Positions 1-11,604 are shown, numbered from the stretch's first letter. The stretch: 64,000 nt of DNA from Rhinopithecus roxellana (GCF_007565055.1 NC_044551.1:97122089-97186088); one strand, 5' to 3'. The notes: generated from the sequence alone by a model not told the origin. Translations and numbers: made by a program.

Positions 1-1085
1 TGTGTGTGTTTGCACCAGCAGTGGTCTTGGCATGGGGGTGTGGAGCCACTGGTATTTATTGGTGCATTCACAACAATTGTGGTGTCAGCATGGGTGGGGC
101 AAGATTGCTGGTGTTTGTGCGCACATTTGCACCAGCAATGGTGGTGTGGTTGAGTGCCCACATGTTAGCTGGAGGTGGGGGTGGTGGGTTGCGCTCATAT
201 CAGCAGCAGCAGCAGGGTCTGCACACACATGCACTGGGAGGAGAGGGAGTGTGAGGCCCACACATATGCACACACCAGCAAAGAGGTTGGGGATAGGGGA
301 AAGGTTGTGGGCAAGTGAACACCAGAAAAGTGGCACAGGGGAAGCTGTGATGAAAAGAGACTATGTGTGGGCTGGTGTGCATCAGCAGGGTCACTCTACT
401 GGAGCTCTCTGATAGTCAGGCAAGGTCTACCAACAAAGGAGCTACGATGAGCGTTCCTGGAAGCACCCTGGTTGAGCATCTGAGGTTGCACTGCCATCAG
501 GTGTGGCCAGGCTGGGGCCCCAGCAAAGGCCAACAGACAGGAGAGCACTCAGGGTGGACTTGCCCCACCTCACAGACAAGACCACCCTCCTCTGTCCAGG
601 TCTGACAGTTCCCCTATGGCCAAAGTCACCTAGAAGACCATGATGAGCCTTGGGGGATTGGTGTCCCTGGTCAGCTCCACTGCAGCTGCTCCCACACCAA
701 ACTCTGCAGGCTCCGCACAGGCTGGAGTCCTGCTCCTACCCCCTCTCTAAGCAACTCTCCCTGCCAGCTCAAGTGTCTGTGGGGGTCATGGGGTTTTCTG
801 CTGCCTGGAGTCTGGAGGTCCATGGTGGGAGTGGGCTGCTCCTTACCTATTCAACCCACCCCTTCCCCAGGAGTTGCTGGGGGCTAGGAATGAGTCCCGG
901 TGCTCAGTAAACCTGTGCAGGGTATCCAGCTTTTTCCCCCTTCAGCCCAGCTTGTGTCCTCACTCCATCCACTCTGAATGCCTTTCCTCTGAAGTCTGCT
1001 TAAAGTGTGCCAGTCTTCCTGACATCCCTGTCTCCCGGTCGCAGATGTTCCTCCTGGCTGCATCTAGTTGGCCATTGTGGCTGAA
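1..1085 (-). mobile_element. Probable L1 5' UTR, older primate L1, cut by window edge
   Basis: This GC-rich stretch reads, on the minus strand, like the long 5' UTR of an older primate L1 (L1PB or older L1PA type). The right end, near 1068-1085, is the reverse complement of a start resembling the conserved L1 start with its YY1-like core (AATGGCC in place of AAGATGGCCG). The body of the element would lie left of position 1. Open frames here, including one of 136 codons at 2-412, have low-complexity composition and no recognisable domain, so I treat them as chance. The identification is by remembered similarity only, so the subfamily is uncertain. An LTR is the main alternative. Confidence 0.5.
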
Positions 1086-2123
1086 ACTCAACTGCATTTT
1101 TTAAAGGAATATGTGATAAGAACATTGAAACTTGATATTTCAAATCATATGGACCAATTCAAAAAATACTCACGCATTCCTGTGAAAAGCCTCTTCACAA
1201 TCAGAAAAATTTTTGAGAGAATTATATATAATCCGATAAAACATTTAAATATTGTTTTCTCTCCAAGGTTATTTAGATTCCCAGCTTCATCTCTAATAAT
1301 AGAACCATGGAAGTGAAGGCTTTGTCTCCTGTTAAAATTATTTCAGCCATCAAAAAGTCTGACAGGCAGCTTGGCGAGAGTTTAATCTTTTCCTAGGCTA
1401 TGAGACAGGCTCCAGGGAGGAAGAAGAGTTGGGAGGACTGTGTAGTTTTTCTAGAACTTTTGACATCATTCCACTACATCTGCTGCCTTCTCTTCCATGC
1501 AGTAAGTTCTGCCCTGGGCTCCCTATCCAATTTGTAATACCGTTAAAAAAAAGTAGTAAACCATGGCAAGGGGCTAGGTCTAAGTGAGGTCAACTTACCA
1601 TTTAAGAGAGGAACAGGCTGGGGTGTGTGGGTGCAAGATTGGGTTTCCAGAAGCAAAAATGAGTAATGCAGATATTTGCCAATCATTTTGTTTTTTTTTT
1701 GGTCTTGAGATAATCCTTGTTGTTTTGACTAGGCAGTGTGTTGTACTTTGCATGTGATTATTTTCTGAGATGGTTGCTTACTTTCTTTCTCTCTTCTTCT
1801 TTATCCAACAGGCTTTATTTTCTAATCTTCTTTGTGTCATGATTTCTCCCTCCCTTCTATTTTGCATACACCTGTAGCAGATAACTGGTGAGCCATACTT
1901 ATGCCTAAAGCCATTCCAGAGTCACCTGTCAGCAAAACCTGCACACTGATAGCTCTGTGCATCTCTTTGCCTGAGGGTGGTCTCTGACAGGGGGAGCAAG
2001 CCAAAAGACAGAGTAGTTAATTCTTCATGGATGACCCTTATCCAATAAGGGGTAGGAGCTGGTGGATAGCTATCTTAGTTTCCTTCCCCCTCAGGTGAGA
2101 CAATTCTGAGCCAGGATCTGCAC
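1086..2123. other. No recognisable feature (apparently unique or ancient sequence)
   Basis: No coding frame of note, no clear interspersed repeat and no RNA gene was seen. A short T-run lies near 1691-1700. Confidence 0.4.
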
Positions 2124-2329
2124 CAGCACTGTCTAACAGAACTTTATTTAATAGTAGAAATGTTCCACCACCTGCCCTGTCCAAAATGGTAGCCACTAGC
2201 CACATGAAGCTATTGAGCACTTAAAATGTGGCTAGTGTGGATGAGGAACTGAAATTTAAATTTTAGTTAATTTAAATGGAAATTTAAATAGCCATATGTA
2301 GTGAGTGGCTGCTGGGTTAGACAGTGCAC
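2124..2329 (+). mobile_element. hAT-type (MER) DNA transposon relic with 12-bp terminal inverted repeats
   Basis: The ends carry a perfect 12-bp inverted repeat, GCACTGTCTAAC at 2126-2137 and its complement at 2316-2327. The interior contains the widespread 'gccactagccacatg' and 'gtggctagtg' text of a common non-autonomous hAT-Charlie MER family. A second copy in the opposite orientation lies at 27412-27752 and is longer, so this one is internally deleted. The orientation is arbitrary and the exact MER name was not confirmed. Confidence 0.6.
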
Positions 2330-3539
2330 ACATATAGTCTCTCAGAAGGTCTCTGGCAGTATTGTTGTCCCCCACTAATTACTCTACCTCTCATTGGCTT
2401 TCCTGTTTCCAGCCTCACTCCCCCACCCCTCTGTACTTTCTGGAATTACTCCCCAAGTAAATGACAGGCTTAGAAATTCTTTTCTCAGAGACTGTTTGAG
2501 GGGATCCCAACCTAAGAAGCATTTGTTCTGTCTTTTCTGGTCCTGCTCTGTCTCTCTCCTAGTGCCTCTGATCTTTTTTCTGTGCTTCTGCCTCTGCATT
2601 CCTGCCTCCCAGTGGGTCTAAATGTCCTAGGGTGTCAATGTGGGAGTTTTCCTGTGCACAATATAGACATCATTACAGTGCTGTGATGAGTGGAAACAGG
2701 CCTCAACTGTTTGCTTTCATTCTCAAAGGCCACCTTCTGACACTCTGGTGTGCACTACAGAGAAAATACAAAAGAAAAATTTTTCTTTATTCCTTCTGAT
2801 TCTTGTTTTATTACCACAGGAATACATAGAAATCAAATTACCTATGCCCTTGGGCTTTTGCTGTAGGCCACATTCATCTCTTAAAAGGAAATAAGACAAA
2901 ATAAAATAGAAATGACTATTGCATATTCAAAGAAAGATCTTTTTCAAAAGACTAGAACAGTCTACTTGTTAAGAAAGATCTGTTACCTTGCTCAAACTAT
3001 TCATTTCTGAGTTTCCTACTTGCTTAGGATTGATGTTTGCCATAGAGAAGGATATTCCCCTGAAGGAAGAAGGGCACAGGGCACAGGCAAAGGCACAGAT
3101 GCAGGAAATGTGGGCTTCAAAGAAATTTATTCTCCTCCCTCACGCACACCTCTTGGAGCTCCTCAAATCTCACTGTGCAGGTCCTCAGTGCTCTGCCTGT
3201 TCTCACATCTTGGTCTTTTGGTTGCTTGCATTAATTCAAACTGATTTACTAACATCAAGAGTTTCTAAGACAAAATCTGCTATGTCAGTCCTATGAGCAG
3301 GCAGAAAGAACAATATGAGGTGACATCCAAATTACAACCCAGGTGGACTAGCCAAGGAAAACACTTTGCTTTCAGGAAGCATCCTAACGTTACTCTAGGA
3401 TGCTAATGTCATAAAGAACATAAAGACAAGTTATTTTTGAATGTGTTTGGGGTTTTCTGCAATGGGTTTTACATTTTTTTGTTATCTTTAATTCTTATTT
3501 ACTCTAATTCTGGAATTGAAAACAAGAAAGCAAAGCTGC
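2330..3539. other. No recognisable feature
   Basis: The sequence is unique-looking and moderately AT-rich. Open frames up to 102 codons are present but show no domain, initiation context or neighbouring gene structure. Confidence 0.4.
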
Positions 3540-4365
3540 CATTATTTCTACATACATGATATGTTATGTAGAAAATCCTAAAGAATGTATAGACAAACTA
3601 TAAGAACTCATAGGTAAATACAGTGTGGGTACAAAAATCAATTATATTTCTATACATAAGCAACCGAAACTACAAAATCAAATTTAAAATATATTGTGCA
3701 ATTTGTATGTTTATTGCGGCACTATTCACAATAGCAAAGACTTGAAATCAACCCAAATGTCCATCAGTGACAGACTGGATTAAGAAAATGTGGCACATAT
3801 ACACCATGGAATACTATGCAGCCATAAAAAACGATGAGTTCGTGTCCTTTGTAGGCACATGGATGCCACTGGAAACCATCATTCGTAGCAAACTATCACC
3901 AAGAACAGAAAACCAAATACCGCATGTTCTCACTCATAGGTGGGAATTGAACAATGAGATCACTTGGACGCAGGAAGGGGATCATCACACACCGGGTCCT
4001 ATTGTTGGGAGGGGGGAGGGATAGCATTAGGAGATATACCTAATGTAAATGACGAGTTAATGGGTGCAGCACACCAACATGGCCCATGTATACATATGTA
4101 ACAAACCTGCACGTTGTGCACATGTACCCTAGAACTTAAAGTATTAAAAAAAAAGTCTTAAAAAAAATATATATATTGTGCAATTTAAAACAGCGTCAAA
4201 AACAAGCACCTGGAGTAAATCTGACAAAATATGTGCAAGGTCTTGTCACTGAAAACTCCAAAACATTACTAAGAAAAATTAAAGAAAATGTTATAAATGG
4301 AAAAGTGTGTCAATGTCATGACCCCAAAGACTCAATATTATTAAGACATCATTATCTTCAAATTG
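3540..4365 (+). mobile_element. Ancient L1 ORF2 fragment interrupted by a younger L1
   Basis: Segments 3540-3704 and 4187-4365 are consecutive pieces of L1 reverse-transcriptase-region DNA in sense orientation, of diverged L1M type with many stops. The younger insertion at 3705-4170 splits it. The second piece ends at 4365 against the T-rich end of the foldback L1. Confidence 0.6.
3705..4170 (+). mobile_element. 5'-truncated L1PA-like 3' end with target-site duplication
   Basis: This segment encodes the C-terminal end of L1 ORF2 (WIKKMWHIYTMEYYAAIK), then the 3' UTR with its G-rich tract and an A-rich tail. It is flanked by a 16-bp direct repeat, ATATATTGTGCAATTT, at 3689-3704 and 4171-4186, which is a standard target-primed insertion signature. 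It is about 466 bp long, so it is heavily truncated and non-coding. The target is an older L1. Confidence 0.85.
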
Positions 4366-4400
4366 ATTCTTTATTTATTTATTTATTTATTTATTTATTT

Positions 4401-4916
4401 TTTTTATTATACTTTAAGTTCTAGGGTACATGTGCATAACGTGCAGGTTTGTTACATATGTATACTTGTGCCATGTTGGTGTGCTGCACCCATCAACTCG
4501 TCAGCACCCCTCAATTCGTCATTTATATCAGGTATAACTCCCAATGCAATCCCTCCCCCCTCCCCCCTCCCCATGATAGGCCCCGATGTGTGATGTTCCC
4601 CTTCCCGAGTCCAAGTGATCTCATTGTTCAGGTCCCACCTATGAGTGAGAACATGCGGTGTTTGGTTTTCTGTTCTTGTGATAGTTTGCTAAGAATGATG
4701 GTTTCCAGCTGCATCCATGTCCCTACAAAGGACGCAAACTCATCCTTTTTTATGGCTGCATAATATTCCATGGTGTATATGTGCCACATTTTCTTAATCC
4801 AGTCTGTCACAGATGGACATTTGGGTTGATTCCAAGTCTTTGCTATTGTGAATAGTGCCGCAATAAACATACATGTGCATGTGTCTTTATAGCAGCATGA
4901 TTTATAATCCTTTGGG
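4401..4916. repeat. Left arm of 516-bp inverted repeat
   Basis: It pairs with 5165-5680; coordinates sum to 10081 across the arm, showing there is no indel. It contains the L1 3' UTR C-rich tract (4548-4574) and part of ORF2 in antisense. Confidence 0.9.
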
Positions 4917-5164
4917 TATATACCCAGTAGTGGGATGGCTGGGTCATATGGTACTTCTAGTTCGAGATCCTTGAGGAATCGCCATACTGTTTTCCATAGT
5001 GGTTGAACTAGTTTACAATCCCACCAACAGTGTAAAAGTGTTCCTATTTCTCCACATCCTCTCCAGCACCTGTTGTTGCCTGACTTTTTAATGATTGCCA
5101 TTCTAACTGGTGTGAGATGGTATCTCATTGTGGTTTTGATTTGCATTTCTCTGATGGCCAGTGA

Positions 5165-5680
5165 CCCAAAGGATTATAAATCATGCTGCTATAAAGACAC
5201 ATGCACATGTATGTTTATTGCGGCACTATTCACAATAGCAAAGACTTGGAATCAACCCAAATGTCCATCTGTGACAGACTGGATTAAGAAAATGTGGCAC
5301 ATACACACCATGGAATATTATGCAGCCATAAAAAAGGATGAGTTTGCGTCCTTTGTAGGGACATGGATGCAGCTGGAAACCATCATTCTTAGCAAACTAT
5401 CACAAGAACAGAAAACCAAACACCGCATGTTCTCACTCATAGGTGGGACCTGAACAATGAGATCACTTGGACTCGGGAAGGGGAACATCACACATCGGGG
5501 CCTATCATGGGGAGGGGGGAGGGGGGAGGGATTGCATTGGGAGTTATACCTGATATAAATGACGAATTGAGGGGTGCTGACGAGTTGATGGGTGCAGCAC
5601 ACCAACATGGCACAAGTATACATATGTAACAAACCTGCACGTTATGCACATGTACCCTAGAACTTAAAGTATAATAAAAA
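5165..5680. repeat. Right arm of 516-bp inverted repeat
   Basis: It is the reverse complement of 4401-4916 with one mismatch. It contains the L1 ORF2 C-terminal codons in sense and the G-rich 3' UTR tract near 5511-5533. Confidence 0.9.
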
Positions 5681-5721
5681 AATAAAAATAATAAAGAAAA
5701 AAAAGAACAAAGCAAAGAGTG

Positions 5722-5975
5722 AGGGCAGCTTCCTGCAGTCAACAGGTCTCTGCAAGATAGGGAGAAAACACACAACCCCAGACTTTCCCCCAGGAGGGAG
5801 GGAGGAGCAGGAGTGGAGTGTGCATCCAACATCTTACACTTTCAATGCACTTCCCTAGAGAAGAGGAGCAGGTGGCTTACTGCAGCCAGCACACCTCTGC
5901 AAGACTGAAAGAAGACACACAACCTTGAGACTTCTCCCTCGGGAGGGAGGGAGAGGAGTGGAGCCTGCACCTCCA
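5722..5975. repeat. Diverged two-copy tandem duplication, about 147-bp period
   Basis: Two blocks share the ordered motifs 'ctctgcaaga', 'acacacaacc', 'ggagggaggga' and 'ggagtggag'. The first is near 5722-5831 and the second near 5869-5975, offset by 147 bp at the 'ctctgcaaga' anchor. Both lie between the foldback and the older L1 3' end. The source is unknown; an L1 5' UTR monomer is possible. Confidence 0.55.
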
Positions 5976-5984
5976 TAGAAAAGG

Positions 5985-7135
5985 TTTGAGAATATATTTA
6001 AAAAAACAAAACAAAAGATAACAACCACTGGAGACAATGTGGGGAAATTGGAAGCCTTATATGCTTTGGTGGGAATGTAAAATGATGCAGTAAAATGGAA
6101 AATGGAAAACAGTATGGTGACTCCTCGGAAACTTGAAAGTAGAGCTACCATATGATCCAGCAATCCAGCTTCTGGGTATATATCGAAAAGAATTGAAATC
6201 AGGACCTGAAAGACATATCTGCATTCCTATGTTCATCGGCTCAAAAGAGCCAATATGTGGAAACAACACAAAATGTCCATGGGCAGACGAATGGATGAAG
6301 AAAAGATGGTACACATACACAATGGAGAAAAGATGGTACACATACACAATGGAGAAAAGATGGTACACATACACAATGGAGAAAAGATGGTACACATACA
6401 CAATGGAGAAAAGATGGTACACATACACAATGGAGAAAAGATGGTACACATACACAATGGAGAAAAGATGGTACACATACACAATGGAGAAAAGATGGTA
6501 CACATACACAATGGAGAAAAGATGGTACACATACACAATGGAGAAAAGATGGTGCACATACACAATGGAGAAAAGATGGTACACATACACAATGGAGAAA
6601 AGATGGTACACATACACAATGGAGTATTATTCCATCTTAAAAAAGAAGGAAATCCTAGTATTTGTCACAGCATGAATGAACCTGGAGGAGATTATGCTAA
6701 GTAAAATAAGATAGTAACAGAGGACAAGTAAAGAAGCAGAGATTAGAACGGTGGTTGCCAGGGGCTGAGTGAAGCAGGGAATGGGAAGCTGTTCAATGGG
6801 TGTAAAGTTTCAGTTATGCACAATGACTATGTTCTAGAGATCTGATGTACAACAGAGTTCCTAAAGTGCAGTACTAATAATACTGCATTGTGTCCTTAAA
6901 AATTCAAGAGAGTAGATATAATGCTAAGTGTTCTTACCATTAAAAAAAAAAAACCTAAAAAAGCAAAAGAACAAAGGGATATGAAGAACCTTCTGGAAGT
7001 GATGGACACGTTTATTACCTTGATTGTGATGATAGATTCAGGGGTGTATGTTTCTGTCCAAACTCATCAAATTGTATTTATTAAATATATATAGTTTTTG
7101 GTATATCAATTATACCTCAATAAAGTTGTTAAAAA
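5985..7135 (+). mobile_element. Ancient L1 (L1M type) ORF2 C-terminus and 3' UTR
   Basis: In sense orientation this includes the L1 ORF2 end (for example LPYDPAIQLLGIY) and a 3' UTR ending near 'acctcaataaagttgtt'. It is highly diverged from the young L1s nearby. The segment corresponding to WIKKMWHIYTMEYY is expanded into the 27-bp array at 6301-6624. It is non-functional. Confidence 0.7.
6301..6624 (+). repeat. 27-bp minisatellite, exactly 12 copies, inside L1
   Basis: The unit AAAAGATGGTACACATACAC plus AATGGAG fills 324 bp exactly. The copies look identical except unit 10 (6544-6570), where GGTGCACA replaces GGTACACA. Because 27 is divisible by three, the frame is kept and 6133-6675 reads as a 180-codon frame with the period EKRWYTYTM. 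The unit comes from the L1 ORF2 segment KKRWYTYTMEYY at this site. There are no spacers, so it is not a CRISPR array. Confidence 0.97.
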
Positions 7136-7399
7136 TAGAAAATTGGATAATTTTGTATTCCTCTAGCCCAATTTAGCACTGGATTTTCCTATAGCACCCC
7201 AGTATATTTAATCCAATCCAAGTTTAGCTACAGGATAATCTTTTTTCACCACCGGTGCTTGGGTCATGTCAATTACTTGGGACCCTCCAAGCCTGCTCAG
7301 TATTCCTCTCTTCTGCCTTTGTTTATGTTGCTTATGCCTTCCTTGGCTAGTAATGGCTCCCAGCATCCCCTTTCCTTCCACTTGCCACACAGGTAGATT

Positions 7400-7640
7400 C
7401 TTTCTTCAGGGCCCAATTCACATGCTTGGAAGCTTTCTCCATTGTCTTCCCAGTTCTGCTCAGCACATTTCAGTGTGCATCATAAAGCATTTGCCCTTCA
7501 GCCTGTGTTTGGCTTTGTTGCCTGTTTGTCAGCTTCTCCCACTGTAAAATTGTGGTTTTATTTATGTTGATAATTCTCTAGTATCTAGGATGGTGCCTTT
7601 CACGTAATAGATGCCTAAAACATATTTATTGTTGCAATTT
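7400..7640 (+). mobile_element. Probable L2 3' end
   Basis: The block ends with the decayed L2/MIR-type tail 'gatggtgcctttcacgtaatagatgcc...atatttattgttg', preceded by pyrimidine-rich L2-like text. It is old and diverged; MIR is the alternative. Confidence 0.45.
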
Positions 7641-10303
7641 TTAAACTTATTTCAAAACACATACATTAATAAAGTTTGTGTGTTAGTAATATTTTCACAA
7701 CTCTACCCATTTGGAGAAATACTGTGATTGAAATGGCTTCTTATGTGTTTGTTAAGGGGTTCTAAGCTAGAATATGTTGGAAGTAATGTGGCTGGCTCAC
7801 AAAGTGGTGTCTCTGTGACTCTGATATCTGTTTTGAATTAAGAAATTTCTGATACCAGAAAATACATATCACTCATTCAGGCAAATAAGAAAGTAATAGC
7901 CAACCAAAGTCACAGATTAAATAAATTACATTTCATTACTACCCAATACATACAACTTCTGGGTATATTAACATTTGACAGCTAAGGAATATTAGTAATT
8001 TTCTTCAGTAAAGATAGTTATTTATAATAAGTATATATTGTTTGTTGAAAGGGCACCAATGAAACACTTTAAACTAGTTTGTGATTATGAATAGGTGAGA
8101 TAATGAAATTATAAAATGTCTCCACCCAACTTTTGCTTATTATGTCAGTTTGTTTCCAAACCTGTTTTTGTAGTTGAATTATAAGTAAATGTTATTCCAA
8201 ATCATACATTCCAAATTAACAGCACAAGAATTAATGAGAATTTTGCCAGGAGCAGTTCAGAGTTTACACACACACACACTGAAATCAAGTCACACATCAT
8301 AACTCAAAATCAGTCACACTCACTTTTGAAAATGTTTTTATGAAAAAAGGAGTAAGTATGCAACTCCATTGAATGACTATTGCCTCAAGTAAAAGAGCTA
8401 TGTGGTTCTAAAATACTGTAGACAATGTTTATAAAAATAACTATTTATTGGCCCAAGGTGTCATTATTTCTGCTTTGGATAGAGTAAATCAGAGAAATCA
8501 ACTAATGAGTTTTGCACAGGTTGGATGAGCATAAACTTTCTTGAACTTTAGTTTTCTCTAAGCCTCAAAGTTTCATACTTTTAAATCTTGTTTACTTTTA
8601 ACAAGACATGATTTCTTTGTTTCAGAGTAAACAGGCTATAAAAAGTCTCATAAGTCATCTTGGGATTTAGAAAGCTCTTACCAAACAAAAATCTTAATGG
8701 GTTCAGTATCCATGATTCAGAAACATACGGATTAAATTTCCCTTAAAATACACATGAGCTTGAAAGTTAAGGGTGAAAGTGGTTGGCCAATTGTACTTGG
8801 GGTTTTGTGGGAGCCAAGACTTTCGGAAAGGCACTTGAGACATCTCTATATCCTGAGATTTAATCAGGTTTTCCAATTCGAAGTGAGCTCCTTGTTACCA
8901 AAAGTGATGCGTGTATGTAGCATGAAGTGTTCCCATGGAGGTTGGACAAGCCTTTGTAAAGACTGATGGCATGTGGCATGCTATATAATCAAGATAATTT
9001 GTTTTCTTTTTATAAAAACATTAACATATATCACTAATTGTCTTTTATCTCCAACATGAAAGAGCTTAACCTTTAATATTACAAGTATAGCAACATTATG
9101 ACTCCTAGTAAGTCAATTTAATGTGGGTGATAAGTATCATGAGTGTAGACAACATGTGAGCTTCCATGCCATCTACAGTTTTCTCTCTTGAAGAGGGAGA
9201 GTATATAAAGTCTTCTGTTTACTCAGAGCCCAAGCACCACCTAGTTCTTTGATTATGAGTTTATAATGACAGATTCCTCAATAGTATACATATAAGGTAC
9301 TGAGACAAATTTTGATGAGTGGCTTATGGGATTGATTAAATTTTTATGATCATTCACATTATATCTTTGAACTGATGGAAAGAGTTTTCTAGCATAGACA
9401 ACTTTTTTTTTTCATAGCCATTGGAGGTTTTATATTCTTTGGAATCTGGAGGGTGGTTTCTTCACTGCTAAGAAGGGAAAATGCTAATTACACTTCCTAG
9501 CTTTAAGATGAGATCATGTATTTAAATGAAACTTTTAATGTGGTGGTAATTTGCAGTTGTTTTGGCTCCATAAACTTTGCTTGCAAGATGACATTTGGTT
9601 TGGAGTGGGATCATTTAAAGATTGCATAAAAAAGACCTCTTTGAACGTGATATGGCGTGGTACACATTTAATCTGATAGAATGCTAAGCAAACCAAAGAA
9701 TCCCAGCTTTCCTGATCAGAAAAACAATGCATGAGCTCTGTCTGGTGCTTCCTGGTTGTCAGTGAATGAGGCCCAGAAACATTTACTCTGTCCCAGAGAA
9801 CTAGAATGGTTTATTGTTTCTTCCTCAATGTTGGCCTAAAAGGTAATCAGCTCAACGGCTTAAGAGTTAGAGAGTCTTTTCTCTATAAAACCTAAATGGA
9901 AGGTTCTCAATGGAAGTCAAATTGTAATAAAAAATATGTTCTCTTCAAGATAATTTCTGTATGTTTTGGGATAGGCTAGGTAAAATCATTTCTTTTTAAA
10001 GCCTCTTGATCAAATTCTTGTAGCTTTGAACACTTAAAAAAAAGGAAAAATCATTTTGAGAAGCTTAAGAGACAGAAGAGATTTTCACATAAAATGTTTC
10101 CAGATAATTTCTATAGATAACTATGTGAATCAGATTGTGCTGAGATAAAAAGCAAACCCCCTATTTCAGAGGCTTAAAACAGCCACACTGAACATGTCTT
10201 GGGGTTCTGCCCCCGCATAGTATTATTGTACTCTGCAATCCTGGCTGGTCTTGCAGGCCATCATAGCAGAAGGAAAGAAGAAAATGGTGAAGTATGCACT
10301 GAT
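7641..10303. other. Long stretch with no recognisable gene or repeat
   Basis: AT-rich, unique-looking DNA. It holds only minor tracts: a short CA run near 8265-8280 and a T-run near 9402-9411. Open frames reach only 70 codons. Confidence 0.4.
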
Positions 10304-10319
10304 TCTTCTGCTCAGAATT

Positions 10320-10635
10320 ATTTTCTCGTCTTTTTCTTTTCTTTTCCTTTTTTTTAGGACAGGGTCTTCTCTGTTGTGCAGTCTGGAGTGCAGTGGAGTG
10401 ATCACAGCTCACTGCATCCTCAAATTCCCAGCCTCAAACAATCCTCCCACCTCAGCCTCCAGAGTAGCTGGGAATACAGACATGTGCCACCATGCCTGGC
10501 TAATTAATTTTTTTTGTAGAGATAGGGTCTCACTATGTTGCCCAGGATGGTCTCAAACTCCTAGGTTCAAGCAGTCCTCCTGCATTGACTTCCCAAAGGG
10601 CTGAGATTACAGGCATCAGCCACTGCACCCGGTCC
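10320..10635 (-). mobile_element. AluJ, antisense, with 15-bp target-site duplication
   Basis: This is a full dimeric Alu on the minus strand. Left- and right-arm text is recognisable ('gatcacagctcactgca', 'tagagatagggtctcactatg') with many substitutions typical of the J lineage. The tail lies at the left in T-rich sequence. Direct repeats CTTCTGCTCAGAATT flank it at 10305-10319 and 10636-10650. Confidence 0.9.
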
Positions 10636-10844
10636 CTTCTGCTCAGAATTCTTGTCACAAGGCCACCTATTTCATGTGGAGTTGGTGCGGCTCTACATAT
10701 GCCTGGAAGCGGAGAGCTGGGATAATGGTAAAATGCCCCCATGGCTATCACACAATTTCATATGCTTACAACTTATAAAAATCAATTTAATTTTCACTAA
10801 AAATTTTATTCATTTGTCTATCTCTCAAGAATGCATTACAGGTT
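10636..10844. other. No recognisable feature
   Basis: Short unique interval between the AluJ and the MER2-like element. Confidence 0.35.
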
Positions 10845-11165
10845 GATTATGTGTTATCTGAAAAGCTTGGGACCGGAAGTATTTTGGATTTTGATTTTTT
10901 TAAGATTTTGGATATTTTCATATACATAATGAGACATCTTGAAGATAGGACCCAAGACTGAATATGAAATTCACTTACATTTCATATATACCTTATACAT
11001 GTACCCTGATGATAATTTTATATAATGTTTTTGATAATTTTATACATGAAACAAAATTTGCGTGCAATGAACAATTAGAAAGCAAAGATGTCACTGTCTT
11101 ATGTCTGTGCTTGAAAAGTTTCAGATTTTGGAGCATTTTGGATATGAAATTTATGTATTGGGGAA
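10845..11165 (+). mobile_element. MER2-like Tigger/pogo DNA transposon relic
   Basis: The text 'atctgaaaagcttgggacc', 'aagtattttggattt', 'cataatgagacatcttg', 'tatgaaattcacttaca' and 'gagcattttggatatg' follows the order of the MER2 consensus as I remember it. It is non-autonomous and non-coding. The right terminus is not sharply defined. Confidence 0.65.
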
Positions 11166-11465
11166 ACGTGAGTAATGTGGGGCTCGTTAAGAGCGAGCAT
11201 TGTCCCTCCGTACCACAGGTAGGGAATCATGACTTGCCACAAATAATAGACTAATTGACCAGAAGAAGCCATTTTATAAATGTAAAAGCTTTCACTTCAT
11301 TTAGATACTTAGAAGTTTGGATGAATGCGCTGATACTTTTTTTTCAAAGAGGAAAAATAGTCTATGGGCAAGATTATAACATCCATCCTGAAATGTTTTG
11401 TTACACAGGTCAAAATAAAGGTAATAACATTTTTCTTTTTCTTTTTGTGAATGAAGAGAGTATTA

Positions 11466-11593
11466 GCCAGGTGTGGTGGCTCATATCTGTCATCCCGGAA
11501 CTTTGGGAGATTGAGGCAAGCTTGAGCTCAGCAGTTTGAGACCAGGCTAGGCAACACAGTGAGATCCCGTCTCAAAAAATTTTAATTAAAAAA
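11466..11593 (+). mobile_element. Free left Alu monomer (FLAM) with 11-bp TSD
   Basis: A single left-arm monomer is present, starting with 'gccaggtgtggtggctcat' and ending 'gagatcccgtctcaaaaaat', with no right arm. It is flanked by AGAGAGTATTA at 11455-11465 and 11594-11604. Monomeric structure suggests the FLAM class. Confidence 0.8.
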
Positions 11594-11604
11594 AGAGAGT
11601 ATTA

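Larger units (their letters stand above)
4366..5700. mobile_element. Foldback L1: two near-identical L1 3' ends in head-to-head inversion
   Basis: The left part (4401-5164) is the L1PA-like 3' end in antisense, with its T-rich tail at 4366-4410. The right part (5165-5700) repeats the same 3' end in sense, with an A-rich tail. The arms 4401-4916 and 5165-5680 (516 bp each) pair base for base with no indel and one mismatch (TAT versus CAC in the codon before TMEYY). A single-copy 248-bp spacer (4917-5164) lies between them. The tails outside the arms differ: TTTA-repeat on the left, mixed A-rich on the right. No clear TSD flanks the whole unit. Ordinary twin priming gives a non-duplicated inversion, so this is atypical. 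Confidence 0.85.

Noticed and set aside
2..412. 136-codon frame at the left edge
   Set aside because: Low-complexity GT-rich composition inside probable L1 5' UTR; overlapping frames on both strands.
6301..6624. CRISPR array
   Set aside because: Units are contiguous with no spacers, and the context is a primate L1.
6133..6704. Open frames of 128-186 codons over the 27-bp array on both strands
   Set aside because: They are open because the 27-bp period is a multiple of three. The array lies in a dead L1 and no initiation context or conserved domain supports a protein.
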